A stretch of DNA of 14,111 bases from Clostridium sp. CAG:417 (GTDB lineage Bacteria; Bacillota_I; Bacilli_A; RF39; UBA660), in NCBI GenBank assembly GCA_000432835.1, contig FR890364.1:3791-17901 (forward strand), in the 5' to 3' direction. The translations under genes were made by a program, and so were the position numbers. Within the stretch, counting starts at the first letter, position 1, and the number at the start of each line of letters is the position of its first letter. Shown one piece after another: positions 13,450 to 14,111 of this stretch. The notes beneath the pieces were generated by a model. It was not told the origin of the DNA. It did no database searches and worked only from the letters and a program-made list of their open reading frames with translations.

Positions 13450-14111
13450 ATGTCCTATCTAACAACATTAAAAACTGCTTTTCTACTATTTCCATTTGTT
13501 GCCTTTATAGTTACTATCCCATTTATACTTATAGAGTATCATAAATATGGGTCAATAAGTAAAATTAGAGTATTAATTATTTATTCATTTATTTTATATT
13601 TAATTACAATATACTTCTTAGTTATTTTGCCTCTTCCATCTAGAGATGATGTCATAAAGTTAACAAGCCCTAAAACACAACTCATTCCATTTTCGTTTGT
13701 TATAGATTTTATTAAAGAAACTCCGCTTATTATAACCGATCCAAGAACCTACATAAAAGCTCTATGTCATTCTAGTTTCTATACAGTTTTTTATAACATC
13801 TTGATGACAATTCCTTTTGGAATGTATTTAAGATATTATTTTAAAGCCAATTTAAGAAGGACCATAAAGTATAGTTTTTTTCTATCATTATTTTTTGAAT
13901 TAACTCAACTTACAGGACTATATTTTATTTATCCAAGACCATATCGATTATTTGATGTGGATGACCTACTTTTGAATACCTTAGGAGGTATTATAGGTTA
14001 TTATTGGATGGCACACTTTAATAAATTTCTACCTACAAGAGATGAAATTGATAAAAAAACATATGAAAATGCTAAAACAGTTTCGGGATTAAGGAGAATA
14101 ACATTATTTTG
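13450..14111 (+). CDS. VanZ-family membrane protein, probably with a C-terminal RDD domain (3' end outside window)
   Basis: The frame is open from ATG 13450 to the window edge, giving 220 residues. Hydrophobic helices lie near 9-29, 40-61, 109-127, 140-160 and 174-189. The VanZ signature is clear: FFELTQLTGLYFI (148-160) followed by RLFDVDDLLLNTLGGIIGY (166-184), with conserved Glu150, Gln153, Asp169, Asp171/172 and Asn176. VanZ proteins are linked to low-level teicoplanin resistance and related antibiotic tolerance by an unclear envelope mechanism. After a cytoplasmic linker, VSGLRRITLF (211-220) resembles the start of an RDD domain, as in known VanZ-RDD fusions; the window ends before this can be proved. 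An in-frame stop at 13432 excludes a longer start. The SD is distant (see the hairpin entry). Co-transcription with the permease gene 59 nt upstream is likely. Confidence 0.85.
   Translation, partial: MSYLTTLKTAFLLFPFVAFIVTIPFILIEYHKYGSISKIRVLIIYSFILYLITIYFLVILPLPSRDDVIKLTSPKTQLIPFSFVIDFIKETPLIITDPRTYIKALCHSSFYTVFYNILMTIPFGMYLRYYFKANLRRTIKYSFFLSLFFELTQLTGLYFIYPRPYRLFDVDDLLLNTLGGIIGYYWMAHFNKFLPTRDEIDKKTYENAKTVSGLRRITLF

Overview
The window is AT-rich, densely packed chromosomal DNA from a low-GC Gram-positive bacterium (Bacillota, class Bacilli or a close, perhaps uncultured, relative). The evidence is AGGAG-type ribosome binding sites, TTGACA/TGnTATAAT promoters, U-tract terminators, a RimM-TrmD-L19 block, a Bce-type antimicrobial-peptide module and a YdjI/YdjG-type pair. 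UGA is a stop codon: rimM and the response regulator both end in TGA inside ATGA overlaps. Every complete gene lies on the + strand, and no gap exceeds about 175 bases. I see no tRNA, rRNA, CRISPR array, insertion sequence or prophage.

Layout. (1) 3-698: 3' part of an acidic, low-complexity protein, closed by a terminator. (2) 816-3159: translation-maintenance unit: a TrmH/SpoU-family RNA methyltransferase, rimM, trmD and a small lysine-rich protein, from one extended -10 promoter to one terminator. (3) 3287-4138: membrane-anchored extracellular protein with its own promoter and a terminator built over its stop codon. (4) 4169-5192: strong promoter, structured leader, rplS (L19), then lepB (signal peptidase I). 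lepB has no ordinary Shine-Dalgarno (SD) sequence. (5) 5194-5868: HD-domain hydrolase. (6) 5867-8702: strong promoter and an SD-rich leader resembling an mRNA stabiliser, then an SPFH/SHOCT protein (YdjI-like) and a double zinc-ribbon membrane protein (YdjG-like). (7) 8737-13390: complete BceRS-BceAB-like module: response regulator, intramembrane-sensing kinase, ABC ATPase and ten-helix permease, with a cluster of TTACA/TGTAA half-sites before the transporter. (8) 13450-end: VanZ-family protein, cut by the window, whose last visible residues look like the start of an RDD domain.

How the parts fit. The right half reads as a cell-envelope defence region. The kinase probably senses flux through its partner transporter, the regulator activates the transporter promoter, and VanZ may ride on the same transcript. 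The YdjI/YdjG-like pair belongs to a family tied to membrane-stress (PspA) responses in Bacillus subtilis. The left half is housekeeping: rRNA/tRNA modification, ribosome maturation, L19 and protein export.

Most unusual signals. Two genes (lepB and vanZ) share one layout: SD-like sequence, perfect 11-bp hairpin, 9-nt AU-rich linker, ATG. The vanZ hairpin also encodes an 8-codon mini-ORF ending 2 nt before the vanZ start. The 5' leader of the YdjI-like gene carries two SD sequences with no start codon to serve. An exported protein carries one dockerin/EF-hand-like calcium loop.
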